From contig CAJUDC010000007.1 of NCBI GenBank assembly GCA_910584955.1, positions 1-37,692 on the forward strand: a stretch of 37,692 nucleotides of DNA, written 5' to 3'. Position 1 is the stretch's first letter, and each line of letters opens with the position of its first letter. This document shows, in pieces, positions 15,227-23,014 of this stretch. The notes beneath the pieces are model-generated. The model was given only the letters and a program-made list of their open reading frames with translations. It searched no databases and was not told the DNA's origin. Origin of the DNA: an uncultured Paraprevotella sp. (GTDB lineage: Bacteria > Bacteroidota > Bacteroidia > Bacteroidales > Bacteroidaceae). The position numbers were made by a program, and so were the translations under genes.

Positions 15227-17221
15227 TTACAAGGGGCGGGCAAGCTTGCGAAGAATCGCCAGCCAGCGATCGCCCAATTCGTTTTTGCGCCGGATGTGTT
15301 CCCGTACTTCCGTCACGAACGGATTGTTTTCGAAATCTCCTCTTACTTGTTCGAAATCGGCTTCGGCCGTGCGGGCGCTTCCGTCGAAACCGAAACCCGT
15401 TTTGGCCGAAAGGGAAAACTCTTTCCGGGCGTCTTCGTATAGCATTTCGTCGATGGCGGTTACCGACGTTTTCCATGTCCCGATAATCTGCATCAGGTGG
15501 TCCAGTGTGATCTTCCCGTGTTCCAGACCGTAGAACGAGAGCATCCGGTCGTAGGCCCATGTCCATTCGTAGTCGTAATACCGGCGGTGCAGTTCGCCCA
15601 GCAGGCGGTTGACTTCCTCTACCGAAGCCGTCTCGCCGCTCTCAATCCGGTTCAGCAGTTCCGTCACGCAACTCTTGGGGGCGATCAGCCCCGACAGGTC
15701 GATCCATTCCCCTTTGCCATGCGGTTCGGTTGGCGGCAGGGAGGCCAGCAGCGTTTCGGCATCGGTACAGTCGGCCTGTTCCAACCGGCTGATAAGCGAG
15801 TTGCCCAAAAACTTATTTGCCGCCAGCTCATACAGCCGTATCCCCCGGTTCAAGGCATGATGGCTTATCTGTGCGCTCTGGTAAGCGTAGGTGTCGGAGG
15901 TTTCGCCGGCCAGCGCTTTCAGGTCTTTCAGGATGCGGATGCCCCGGAACATCTTGGCCAGCGTGTACGGGCTCAGCAGATTGAAATTCACGTAATCCAG
16001 TTGCTTGTCCGGTTTTCTTCCGTCGCGTCTGGGCCATTTCCGTGCGTCGCGTATCGTACCTACGCTGCGCAGGTTTACGGCCGGCACCAGATGGGTGACG
16101 CCTTTTTTCTCGATCAGATAGGAGAAAGGCAGGTCCGATGTGTCGGGGTTGCTTGTATGACGGCCCATGACGAGCGAGAAGGCGCCGATACGCGCCGGCC
16201 ACAGGATATAGGAATCCGAGGAGGTCTTGGCCCCCCGTTCCAGCGCTCCCTGGTGGATGGGGCCCAGTTTGTACATATGGTTGCTTTGGTTGGAGCCAGA
16301 TCCGGCGTTCATAAACGAGAACATGCCTGCGATCAGCAGGGTGGATTTGTGGTGTGTCACGGTGAAAGGACCGGCAAAGATGGCACAGGCCTCGCCGTTT
16401 TCTTCCTGGCAGTTACAGAAAAACAGCGAGTCGGAGGCCGAATAGCCGTGCCCCAGCGTGCACGCCTGGCCTACGTAGCACCGCGAAAGGGTGGTGCAGT
16501 CTTCCACCCGGCTGCCGTCCTGCACGATGAAGTCGTCGCAGATCACTCCGTAGCCGATGTGCACGGGGGCTTCCGGCCGGCTGTTCAGCGTCCCGTTTTT
16601 CAGACGGCCCGCCCCTTCTATCTGGCAGCAAGGGCCTATATATACATTTTTAATATAGCCGGCATCCACGATGGTGCAGTCCGGGCCGATGAAGCCGCGT
16701 GCGGAGCGTCGGGATTCGGCATAGGCGCCCGCCATCTTTTTCAGGCGGTCCACCACGTGAGGCCGATGCCGGTACATGGCTTCGATGTACGCCTCGTGGG
16801 CCGACAGGCGGTCGTGTATCGTCACTTCGCGGCCTCCCGTCTCGTTGAGTACCGCCACTTCCACGCCGTTGCCGAACGTGCTTTCTCCGTCGGTCAGGAT
16901 GATGTCTACGTTTTCGATGAAACAGCCGGCGCTGATGTCGTAGTTGGCAATATAGTTCTTGATGTTCTCGATGCAGCAGTCGTCGCCGACGCTCACGTTG
17001 TGCAGGGTGGCGTGGAACAGGCCCGCGTGTTTGGCGATGCCGCCCGGCATGTTGAAGCTCTTTTTAAATTTCCCCAGTCGTATCTCGCCCGAGAAACGCG
17101 TGTGCCGCACGTATTTCAAGTCGATAGCGGGATGCACCTGTACGAGGCCCCAGTCTGTGGCCGAGCACGACTGACGTTCCAGTTGTGCGATTTCTTCCGT
17201 GTTCAGTTGTCGATAATCCAT
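15227..17221 (-). CDS. DUF4954 left-handed beta-helix protein
   Basis: The 664-residue product has no signal peptide and should be cytoplasmic. Residues about 45-330 show hexapeptide-repeat character (IGPDCTIVDAGYIKNVYIG, VGDDCCIENI, VEDCTTLSRCYVGQ), the left-handed beta-helix seen in GlmU and other acyl or nucleotidyl transferases. The C-terminal about 250 residues are helical. I recognise the family as DUF4954, a conserved Bacteroidetes protein sometimes compared with UDP-sugar nucleotidyltransferase-like enzymes; its reaction is not known to me. It is transcribed divergently from the sugar transporter at 17375, with 153 bases between the starts, so a shared control region and a sugar-related role are possible. 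The gene is unusually GC-rich, which keeps long antisense frames open. Confidence 0.85.
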   Translation of the reverse strand: MDYRQLNTEEIAQLERQSCSATDWGLVQVHPAIDLKYVRHTRFSGEIRLGKFKKSFNMPGGIAKHAGLFHATLHNVSVGDDCCIENIKNYIANYDISAGCFIENVDIILTDGESTFGNGVEVAVLNETGGREVTIHDRLSAHEAYIEAMYRHRPHVVDRLKKMAGAYAESRRSARGFIGPDCTIVDAGYIKNVYIGPCCQIEGAGRLKNGTLNSRPEAPVHIGYGVICDDFIVQDGSRVEDCTTLSRCYVGQACTLGHGYSASDSLFFCNCQEENGEACAIFAGPFTVTHHKSTLLIAGMFSFMNAGSGSNQSNHMYKLGPIHQGALERGAKTSSDSYILWPARIGAFSLVMGRHTSNPDTSDLPFSYLIEKKGVTHLVPAVNLRSVGTIRDARKWPRRDGRKPDKQLDYVNFNLLSPYTLAKMFRGIRILKDLKALAGETSDTYAYQSAQISHHALNRGIRLYELAANKFLGNSLISRLEQADCTDAETLLASLPPTEPHGKGEWIDLSGLIAPKSCVTELLNRIESGETASVEEVNRLLGELHRRYYDYEWTWAYDRMLSFYGLEHGKITLDHLMQIIGTWKTSVTAIDEMLYEDARKEFSLSAKTGFGFDGSARTAEADFEQVRGDFENNPFVTEVREHIRRKNELGDRWLAILRKLARPL

Positions 17222-17254
17222 CTTTTTACTCTCTGTGAAATATTAGGTTGTTTT

Positions 17255-17288
17255 TTTGACAGGAAAACTTTTTTATTTACTATCTTTG
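17255..17288 (+). promoter_or_regulatory. Promoter of the FHS-family transporter gene
   Basis: TTTG (17255-17258), a 22-base spacer and TATCTTTG (17281-17288) match the Bacteroidetes consensus with a slightly long spacer. Transcription would start near 17295, leaving a leader of about 80 bases with the T-rich stretch AATTTTTTTAAC. Confidence 0.6.
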
Positions 17289-17374
17289 CTCATTAAACGG
17301 AGAATAAAGCCCGTTGTTATGCAGAACTTAATTTTTTTAACTTATCATTAATCATTAACCTAATAGTCAGTATT

Positions 17375-18610
17375 ATGGGAAAAACTCAAAAAAACTTTGC
17401 CACGGCCCTGGCATTTGTGGGCCTGTTCTTCTTCGCCATCGGCTTTGCGCTGGGCATCAATTCCTTCCTGATGCCGGTGCTGGAAAACGCCATGAAGCTG
17501 TCGGCTGTGGAGTCCAATCTGCTTCTGGCGGCCACTTTCGTGCCGTTCCTGCTGTTCGGTATTCCGGCCACCAAGTGTATCGAGGCCATCGGCTACAAAA
17601 AGACCATGGCTCTCTCTTTCGTACTTTTTGCGGCGGCTTTCGGTCTGTTCATTCTGGCTGTGGATACTTTGTCCATCATCTGGTTCCTGGTGGCTTCCTT
17701 TGTGGCCGGTGCGGCCAATGCGGTGCTGCAGGCTTCGGTCAATCCCTATGTGACGATCCTCGGTCCGCTGGAGAGCGCCGCTCAGCGCATTTCCATCATG
17801 GGTATCTGCAACAAGTTCGCCTGGCCCACCACTACGGTGTTTATCACGCTGGTGATCGGCAAGAGTGTGGACCAGATCGCTATGGCCGATCTGTATACGC
17901 CGTTTACGATGATTGTGGTGATCTTCGTCGTATTGGGTCTGGTTGCCCTTATGGCCCCGCTGCCCGAGGTGAAAGCCGCCGGTGAGGATGCTTCGGATGA
18001 TACGGAGAACGCTACGGCATGTGCGTATGCCGAAGGCAAGACGTCCATCATGCAGTTCCCCCACTTGCTGCTCGGCACGCTGGCGCTGTTCCTGTATGTG
18101 GGTGTGGAGACGATTTCGCTGGCCACGGCTCAGGGGTATGCCGCTGCGCTGGGGCTGGGGGATTCTTTCACGTTCCTGGGCATGAGCATCCAGTACGGCT
18201 ACATTCCTTCGTTCGGTATGATTGCGGGTTACATCGTGGGAGCCACTTGCATTCCCCGCGTGCTGAGTCAGGCCACGGCCATGAAATTCTGTGCCCTTAT
18301 CGCCATCGTCGGTTCGGTGATGGTGGCTGTGGCGCCTGCCGAGACCTCCATTTACTATATCTTCCTGATGGCGCTGGGTTGCTCGCTGATGTGGCCGGCC
18401 CTGTGGCCGTTGGCTATGGCCGATTTGGGTAAGTTCACCAAGGCCGGTTCGTCGTTGCTCACGATGGCTATCGCCGGTGGTGCCGTGATGCCTTTGGTGC
18501 GCGGTTACGTGCAGGATATGACCGATTTCCAGACCAGTTACTGGATCTGTCTGCCTTGCTTCCTGTTTATTTTGTATTACGGTGTAGCCGGTTATAAGAT
18601 TCGCAAGTAA
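17375..18610 (+). CDS. FHS-family sugar:H+ symporter (glucose/galactose/fucose permease type)
   Basis: This 411-residue inner-membrane major facilitator transporter has about 12 hydrophobic helices split by a cytoplasmic loop at about 195-225 that is rich in Asp and Glu. The N-terminal FFFAIGFALGINSFLMPVL, the NPYVTILGP motif and SLMWPALWPLAMADLGKFT are typical of the FucP/GluP branch. It imports a monosaccharide with protons. The exact sugar (glucose, galactose, fucose or N-acetylglucosamine) cannot be decided from sequence. It is divergent from the DUF4954 gene and monocistronic. A nagB gene lies in the same window but is 16 kb away, which is only a weak hint of amino-sugar use. Confidence 0.9.
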   Translation: MGKTQKNFATALAFVGLFFFAIGFALGINSFLMPVLENAMKLSAVESNLLLAATFVPFLLFGIPATKCIEAIGYKKTMALSFVLFAAAFGLFILAVDTLSIIWFLVASFVAGAANAVLQASVNPYVTILGPLESAAQRISIMGICNKFAWPTTTVFITLVIGKSVDQIAMADLYTPFTMIVVIFVVLGLVALMAPLPEVKAAGEDASDDTENATACAYAEGKTSIMQFPHLLLGTLALFLYVGVETISLATAQGYAAALGLGDSFTFLGMSIQYGYIPSFGMIAGYIVGATCIPRVLSQATAMKFCALIAIVGSVMVAVAPAETSIYYIFLMALGCSLMWPALWPLAMADLGKFTKAGSSLLTMAIAGGAVMPLVRGYVQDMTDFQTSYWICLPCFLFILYYGVAGYKIRK

Positions 18611-18860
18611 TCCCCCTGCGGGATGTTCCCTCACGGGGCTAAGGTCTCCCTTCGTCTGGTATCGTGCAGACGGAGGGGGGGTTACGGGTTGCAGGCGGAA
18701 ATTTCACCGGGCGCCGGAAGAAAAAGGTCTTCCGGCGCCCGGTGTGTTAACATCAAACTGTGAAGTGTGCAAAACAAAGTGTGTTGGGAACAAACGGTGA
18801 CGTGAACCGTACGGACGATGACGTGTTTTTCAGTTTTAGGGCACCCCCGGACGACTTCCG
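18611..18860. other. Convergent intergenic gap with hairpins
   Basis: Besides the strong hairpin at 18705-18744 there is an imperfect stem, CCCTTCGTCTG with CAGACGGAGGG, at about 18648-18676. Neither has a T-run. No open frame or promoter is convincing. Confidence 0.5.
18705..18744. terminator. Perfect 17-bp hairpin between convergent genes
   Basis: CACCGGGCGCCGGAAGA (18705-18721) and its exact complement (18728-18744) are separated by six bases. It sits between the transporter (+) and the copy-2 membrane gene (-), where a bidirectional terminator is expected. There is no T-run on either side, so function as an intrinsic terminator is likely but not certain. Confidence 0.6.
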
Positions 18861-20573
18861 TTACCGGAAGAACAGATAATACCAGTAGGTGCCGGCACAT
18901 TGTCGGGCCAGCTCGTCCATGCGTCCTTCTTGTTGCAGGTGCAGGCAGCGACGCCATTCCTGTACGGTCTCCATCGGAATAAGAAATTTTTCTTTCCATT
19001 GCGGGCGGCTGTCGGCAAAGAGCGCCAATGCCTGTGCGTATGGGGCCGGAAGCGGCTGTCCGGCATATTGCGGATTCAGCTCCATGAGGCGGGCGAATTT
19101 CTCCGGGCGCTTTTGCAACAGGAACGTGCAGAGCAGATAATCCAGTAGCTTCCGGTTGGACGGATCGTGTTCCAGTGCGTTCACCCATTCCGCATCGAGT
19201 GGCAGCGCGCCTGCGAAATTACGGCTGCGCGCGGGGATGCTGTCCGTTTGTTGCGGTTGTACCGGTAACCTTTGCAGGCGATCGTACCTTTCGGAAAGCC
19301 AACGGCTGTGTGTGGCCGTACGCTCCAGCAACGCCATATACTGGCGGGCCAATTGCCGTTCGCCCGCCTCCAGGGCGGCGTCGGTCTGTTGCCGGATCGA
19401 ACGCATGGAGCGGCCTTGGGGTGATAGTACGCCGCCTTCGAATGCCTGGTGAAAAGCTTCGTCGGGCTGTTGCAGGTTTTTATAAAACAGTGCGTTGAAA
19501 AGGCAGGTCTTTGGGGTGAAAATGTGGCGGAACAAAAACTGTTCGGGCTGGGTGATCGGATACGACAGCCATCGTTCGGGCAATGTTCCCCGGCCCGATT
19601 CGGCCAGCAAGGCATAGCGCAGGCTCATCGGATCGGCGTTGAAATCGCTTCCCTCGGTCAGCCGGAGCACCTGCTCCCAGTCGGCTGCCTCGGCTGCCTG
19701 TTCCAAGGCAAAGAACTGTTCCTGCTTTCGCTGTTCCTCGTTTGTGAGCAACAGGAGCGGAGCGGCAACCGCGATGGCCAGGCCGAGCCATTGCAGCATG
19801 CGTGTCGGCCGATGATACGGTTTCCGGCGATGTAGCGCCAGACCGGCAACAGGTATCGCCAGTGCGATGTAAAGCCATGCCGGTAGGGTGTCGGTTGCTC
19901 CGCCCGTGTAGCGGACAGCCGGAGGAACGAATGCCACCTGTGTGCTCCATAACGCCGGCAATGCTGCCGACAGGAGCCATACGACGGCGGCCAGTATGCC
20001 GTTTGTACGGCAGCGGAACAGAAACACTTCCATAAACAGCAGTTCGGCACCGAGCAACAGCAAAGCCGGTTCGGCCACCAACAGGTAGCCGGCGGGCACC
20101 AGCAACAGCAGCGCTTGCCGCATCCATCGGCGCGATGTGGCGGCGTAGAGGGCGGCAAAGGTCTGCACGACAGCAGCCGTCCATGCCGCCCAGAGGACGG
20201 CAAACTGGAATACGGCCAACGCTATATATATAAATAAGGTGTAAATCGCCCCTAGGGGAAAGGAGCGGTTGCGACGCAGCAGCGAGAGCGAAGCCCCGGC
20301 ACAAAGCAGGTGAAGCCCCGTGAGAAGAGCGGCTCCCGCCCAAGGCCAACGGAAAAACTGGATGAGGAAAGCCGTTGCCACATGGCCGGCTCCCGCCGGT
20401 TGATGCAGTGAAGAACCGATAAAGTCGGGTACGCAGGCAAAGAACCCTTCGGCTTCCGTGTTGTGCAGGGTGGCCGGAAACAGCCAGACGGAAAGGACGT
20501 AGGTCAGTAAGGCGGTGACCATCAGAAAGCTTCCTTCGCTTGCCGGTATTTGTATCTTTTTCATAGTGAGCAT
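18861..20573 (-). CDS. Copy-2 DUF6057-like polytopic membrane protein
   Basis: The 570-residue product has about nine hydrophobic segments in the first about 275 residues and a helical TPR-like second half. The helical part includes YALLAESGRGTLPERWL, GERQLARQYMALLERT and the aromatic end TYWYYLFFR. These align by pattern with the copy-1 protein at 7361-8983: FFA after the first helix, the GE-x3-AR-Y repeat, LPxxxAxAxA and the closing Tyr/Phe cluster. Sequence identity looks low. It follows the copy-2 propeller gene after 7 bases, so the pair is co-transcribed. Either the ATG at 20573 or the one at 20564 could start it. The gene is markedly GC-rich. Function is unknown, and a complex with the lipoprotein propeller is inferred from the conserved pairing. 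Confidence 0.78.
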   Translation of the reverse strand: MLTMKKIQIPASEGSFLMVTALLTYVLSVWLFPATLHNTEAEGFFACVPDFIGSSLHQPAGAGHVATAFLIQFFRWPWAGAALLTGLHLLCAGASLSLLRRNRSFPLGAIYTLFIYIALAVFQFAVLWAAWTAAVVQTFAALYAATSRRWMRQALLLLVPAGYLLVAEPALLLLGAELLFMEVFLFRCRTNGILAAVVWLLSAALPALWSTQVAFVPPAVRYTGGATDTLPAWLYIALAIPVAGLALHRRKPYHRPTRMLQWLGLAIAVAAPLLLLTNEEQRKQEQFFALEQAAEAADWEQVLRLTEGSDFNADPMSLRYALLAESGRGTLPERWLSYPITQPEQFLFRHIFTPKTCLFNALFYKNLQQPDEAFHQAFEGGVLSPQGRSMRSIRQQTDAALEAGERQLARQYMALLERTATHSRWLSERYDRLQRLPVQPQQTDSIPARSRNFAGALPLDAEWVNALEHDPSNRKLLDYLLCTFLLQKRPEKFARLMELNPQYAGQPLPAPYAQALALFADSRPQWKEKFLIPMETVQEWRRCLHLQQEGRMDELARQCAGTYWYYLFFR

Positions 20574-20580
20574 TGGGTTT

Positions 20581-22026
20581 TCAAGGAGTGAATAACGATT
20601 CCGTCTGCGCCTGCGTCAGTTCCACCTCTCCGCCGATAAATTCGGGGATGTTGTACGAATCCGTGCGCAACGTGTTGTGTGTCGGGCTTTCCTGCGGCAG
20701 CAGGAACGGTTTCCCGAAGTTGCCGTTTGTGTCCATGTGGGCCAGGAAAAGCCGTGTGTGGCGTCCGTCGATCCGCCGGCTGCTGAACAACACCCACCGT
20801 CCGTTCGACGACCAGACGTGGTAGCTTTCCACATCCGCGCTGTTCAGTGCGGATGTGTCTTCGAACCGACCGGTCCGCAAGTTGATCATGCGCAGGTCCG
20901 CCTCTTTGTGCCAGATGGGAAATGTGCCGCAGGCCGCTTCGGTAAACAACAACCGGCTGCCGTCGGGCGAAAGACGCGGAAATGAGGCGCTTCCTCCTTG
21001 TATGTCAGGACTATACAAGGTGTCGATACGAGCACCCAACAGTCCTGTCGACGGATCGAACGGAACCCGGAGCAGCGCATATTTAAGGCTGTCGTAGGCT
21101 ACAGGCATCAGCACCGGACGGGCCTGGCAGAAATACAGCTGGTCGCCTTCCGGCGAGAAAGCCGGAAAAGTCTCCCAGTGCAGGGAGTCCGTAAACCGCC
21201 GGTCGGTCAGTACCCGGTTCTCCTGCGTGTCGTATATCATCAGGTCCGATTCAATGTCGTACACCTCCACCTTGTCCCGGCTGCGGGCATAGAATGCCTG
21301 CACGGTGTTGTTGTTCGAAAAGGCGATGAAACGCCCGCCGGGATGCCAGTGCGGGTAAGTGCCTTTCATGCCGGGCGGCAGTTGTTCCAGATCCAGCCGG
21401 CGGGGCTTTCCTTCATGCACCCAGACGGTGGTTCCGTTCGGTCCGCGCTGATGGAACAGAAATTCCCGGGGTGAATAGTTGTGGAACGAGTGGCAGTTCA
21501 GGCATCGTTGTTCGTTGTGACGGTTGGTGACGATCGCCTTTTCCTCGAACGTTTCCAGGTTCCGCTGATAGATGCCCATGTGTTTCCATTGGCGGTATCC
21601 CGGCGGAATCAGGCGATAGGCAATCCACGGGTCAATGCTGTCGGTCGCTACATACAGCGGGAAAGCCGCGTAACGCACTCCGTCGGGGTGAAGGCGGTCC
21701 CATACCGACACGGTGACTTCCATCCGGTGCCCCCGGCTTTGTCGCAGGGCTTCCCGCCAGCGGTCGTGAGGGATGCGTATCTCGTCGTTGCCTTCCGCAG
21801 CGAACAACTGTTTCCCGTTGAGAGAAAAGTCGGCCCGGAGGTGCTCGGCTCCTGCTATGCCGAAGTTCGGCGGAGCGATGTTACAAGGCAGCGTGGCACT
21901 TTTGTAATCCGGGAAGATGTCGGGTTCCTGCTCTGATGTCTGCCGGGCTTCGCGCGGTGTGCAGGCAAATAGCCAGGCAACCATTCCGCCCAGGAGGCAG
22001 AGATACAGCGGTCGGGTTGGTTTCAT
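20581..22026 (-). CDS. Copy-2 TolB/PD40-type beta-propeller lipoprotein with CxxCH motif
   Basis: I start the gene at the ATG at 22026, which gives 481 residues beginning MKPTRPLYL with a lipobox LFAC at Cys22; the frame is open upstream to 22326 but without a sensible signal. CLNCH lies at 175-179. Blades carry YPHWHPGGRFIAFS, FPAFSPEGDQLYFC, RLSPDGSRLLF and WSSNGRWVLFSSRR. Against copy 1 the conserved blocks are FPDY near the N-terminus, NIAPxNF, AYRLIxPGY, GxYQRNL, CxNCH, KxEVxD and FLLPQ near the end. It is first in a two-gene operon with the DUF6057-like gene, the reverse of copy 1. Anchoring by lipid and a heme-c site are predictions. Confidence 0.85.
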   Translation of the reverse strand: MKPTRPLYLCLLGGMVAWLFACTPREARQTSEQEPDIFPDYKSATLPCNIAPPNFGIAGAEHLRADFSLNGKQLFAAEGNDEIRIPHDRWREALRQSRGHRMEVTVSVWDRLHPDGVRYAAFPLYVATDSIDPWIAYRLIPPGYRQWKHMGIYQRNLETFEEKAIVTNRHNEQRCLNCHSFHNYSPREFLFHQRGPNGTTVWVHEGKPRRLDLEQLPPGMKGTYPHWHPGGRFIAFSNNNTVQAFYARSRDKVEVYDIESDLMIYDTQENRVLTDRRFTDSLHWETFPAFSPEGDQLYFCQARPVLMPVAYDSLKYALLRVPFDPSTGLLGARIDTLYSPDIQGGSASFPRLSPDGSRLLFTEAACGTFPIWHKEADLRMINLRTGRFEDTSALNSADVESYHVWSSNGRWVLFSSRRIDGRHTRLFLAHMDTNGNFGKPFLLPQESPTHNTLRTDSYNIPEFIGGEVELTQAQTESLFTP

Positions 22027-22053
22027 GGTGTTAAACAGACTAAAAACATGACG

Positions 22054-22061
22054 CAAAAATA
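22054..22061 (-). promoter_or_regulatory. -7 box of the copy-2 propeller operon
   Basis: TATTTTTG on the minus strand matches TAnnTTTG and lies 27 bases upstream of the ATG at 22026. No good -33 element is present at 19-21 bases. Its place supports the shorter start over the longer open frame. Confidence 0.5.
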
Positions 22062-22363
22062 CGGAAAAGAATAGATTTAATGGGGCGGACAGCCTAAAAA
22101 GAAAGGCCGCAGGCTCTTTTTTTGTATGCAGGGGCCGGCATACCGGGGAAAACGGCGGAAAATGCTTGCCGTCACCGGACGGACGACAAGTGCCGGCCCT
22201 ATTCCCGCCTTCGGCCGCCGCGTTTCGAAAAAGAGGAGCACACCCGCCCCAAAGGGACTTCGGATAGCCGGAGCGGTCGGTCGGAAGGGCGGAGGAAGGA
22301 CGGAAAAAAACTGTTTTAAGAGACATTATCTTTTTCGTATACAGGATTCACCCCGCTTTTTCG

Positions 22364-22371
22364 TATCTTTG
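22364..22371 (+). promoter_or_regulatory. -7 box just before the methyltransferase-like gene
   Basis: TATCTTTG fits TAnnTTTG exactly. The ATG at 22377 starts only 5 bases after it, at about the predicted transcription start, so the transcript would be leaderless unless a later ATG (22389 or 22422) is used. The -33 element is poor. Confidence 0.5.
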
Positions 22372-22376
22372 TGTGT

Positions 22377-23000
22377 ATGAATCGGAGTATGGTACGATGG
22401 GTGGGAACCCCCTGGGTATGGATGGCCCGCGTCCGTCACCGTTGCGGTTACGGCGTGCATTCCCCTTTTGCTTTCAATTTCATTACAGGGGTGGTGTATG
22501 AGCGGGGCACATATTATGCCTACCGGCAGCTCGACCGGCTGTACGGGCCGATGGTGCGTTGGTTGCATCTGCGTCCCCGCAAATGCGGTCGGTTGCTGTT
22601 TCGCCTGGCCAATTATGTACATCCGGCTGCGATTGTAACCTGGAGAGCTTCGGATACGGTGCGGGCTTGGCTGGCCGGCGGTTGTGCCGGAGCCCGTCTT
22701 GTGGAATGGCCGGCCGAGGGTGCGGGAAGTGCGGATCGGCAGGGAGGGGAAACGGCTCCGTTGCTGCTTTATCTGGAGGGCTATTCCGGTGCCGGTGCGG
22801 TGTACGACAGCCTGCGCTGCCGGCTTTCGGCGGGGTCGGTGCTGGTTCTTTCCGGTATCCGTCGCAGCGCTTCCGCCCGCCGTTTGTGGTGCCGGTTACA
22901 GAAGGATACGAACGTGGGGGCCATGTTCGATTTGTATGATTACGGTATCGTCTTCTTTGAGCCCTTACGAAACAATCAGCATTATATCATTAACTTTTAA
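22377..23000 (+). CDS. Degenerate class I methyltransferase-like protein
   Basis: This is a 207-residue protein if the ATG at 22377 is used. RCGYGVHSPFAFNFITGV near the N-terminus, RLLFRLANYVHP in the middle and the ending GIVFFEPLRNNQHYIINF are signatures I recall from a Bacteroidetes SAM-dependent methyltransferase family. That family normally has an acidic-Gly-x-Gly SAM loop just after the 'ANY.P' segment. Here the segment reads VTWRASDTVRAW with no glycine loop, and the chain is shorter than the roughly 240-260 residues I expect, so catalysis is doubtful. Start choice is uncertain (22377, 22389 or 22422). The next gene, a cobalamin adenosyltransferase, begins 14 bases later, suggesting one operon. 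Confidence 0.65.
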   Translation: MNRSMVRWVGTPWVWMARVRHRCGYGVHSPFAFNFITGVVYERGTYYAYRQLDRLYGPMVRWLHLRPRKCGRLLFRLANYVHPAAIVTWRASDTVRAWLAGGCAGARLVEWPAEGAGSADRQGGETAPLLLYLEGYSGAGAVYDSLRCRLSAGSVLVLSGIRRSASARRLWCRLQKDTNVGAMFDLYDYGIVFFEPLRNNQHYIINF

Positions 23001-23014
23001 TATTCTGGAAGAAG

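Larger units (their letters stand above)
22027..22376. other. Divergent intergenic region, GC-rich
   Basis: The ends of this 350-base gap hold the -7 boxes of the two divergent transcripts. In between, AGCCT (about 22090) and AGGCT followed by CTTTTTTTG (to about 22122) form a terminator-like hairpin read rightward, with no gene feeding it. Open frames across the middle look like GC-rich noise with no ribosome-binding site or recognisable product. Confidence 0.45.

Noticed and set aside
15497..17296. 599-codon open frame on the plus strand opposite DUF4954
   Set aside because: It mirrors a clear protein gene on the other strand, has no recognisable motif or start signal, and long antisense frames are expected in GC-rich coding DNA.
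17360..18634. 424-codon minus-strand frame opposite the transporter
   Set aside because: Its product is rich in His, Arg and Gln with no domain, a typical shadow of a hydrophobic membrane-protein gene.
22027..22326. Upstream extension of the copy-2 propeller to 22326
   Set aside because: The added 100 residues would bury the lipoprotein signal and the -7 box at 22054-22061.
22122..22380. Small plus-strand frames (65 and 84 codons) in the divergent gap
   Set aside because: They are Arg/Gly/Pro-rich, overlapping in different frames, with no ribosome site and no resemblance to a known protein.
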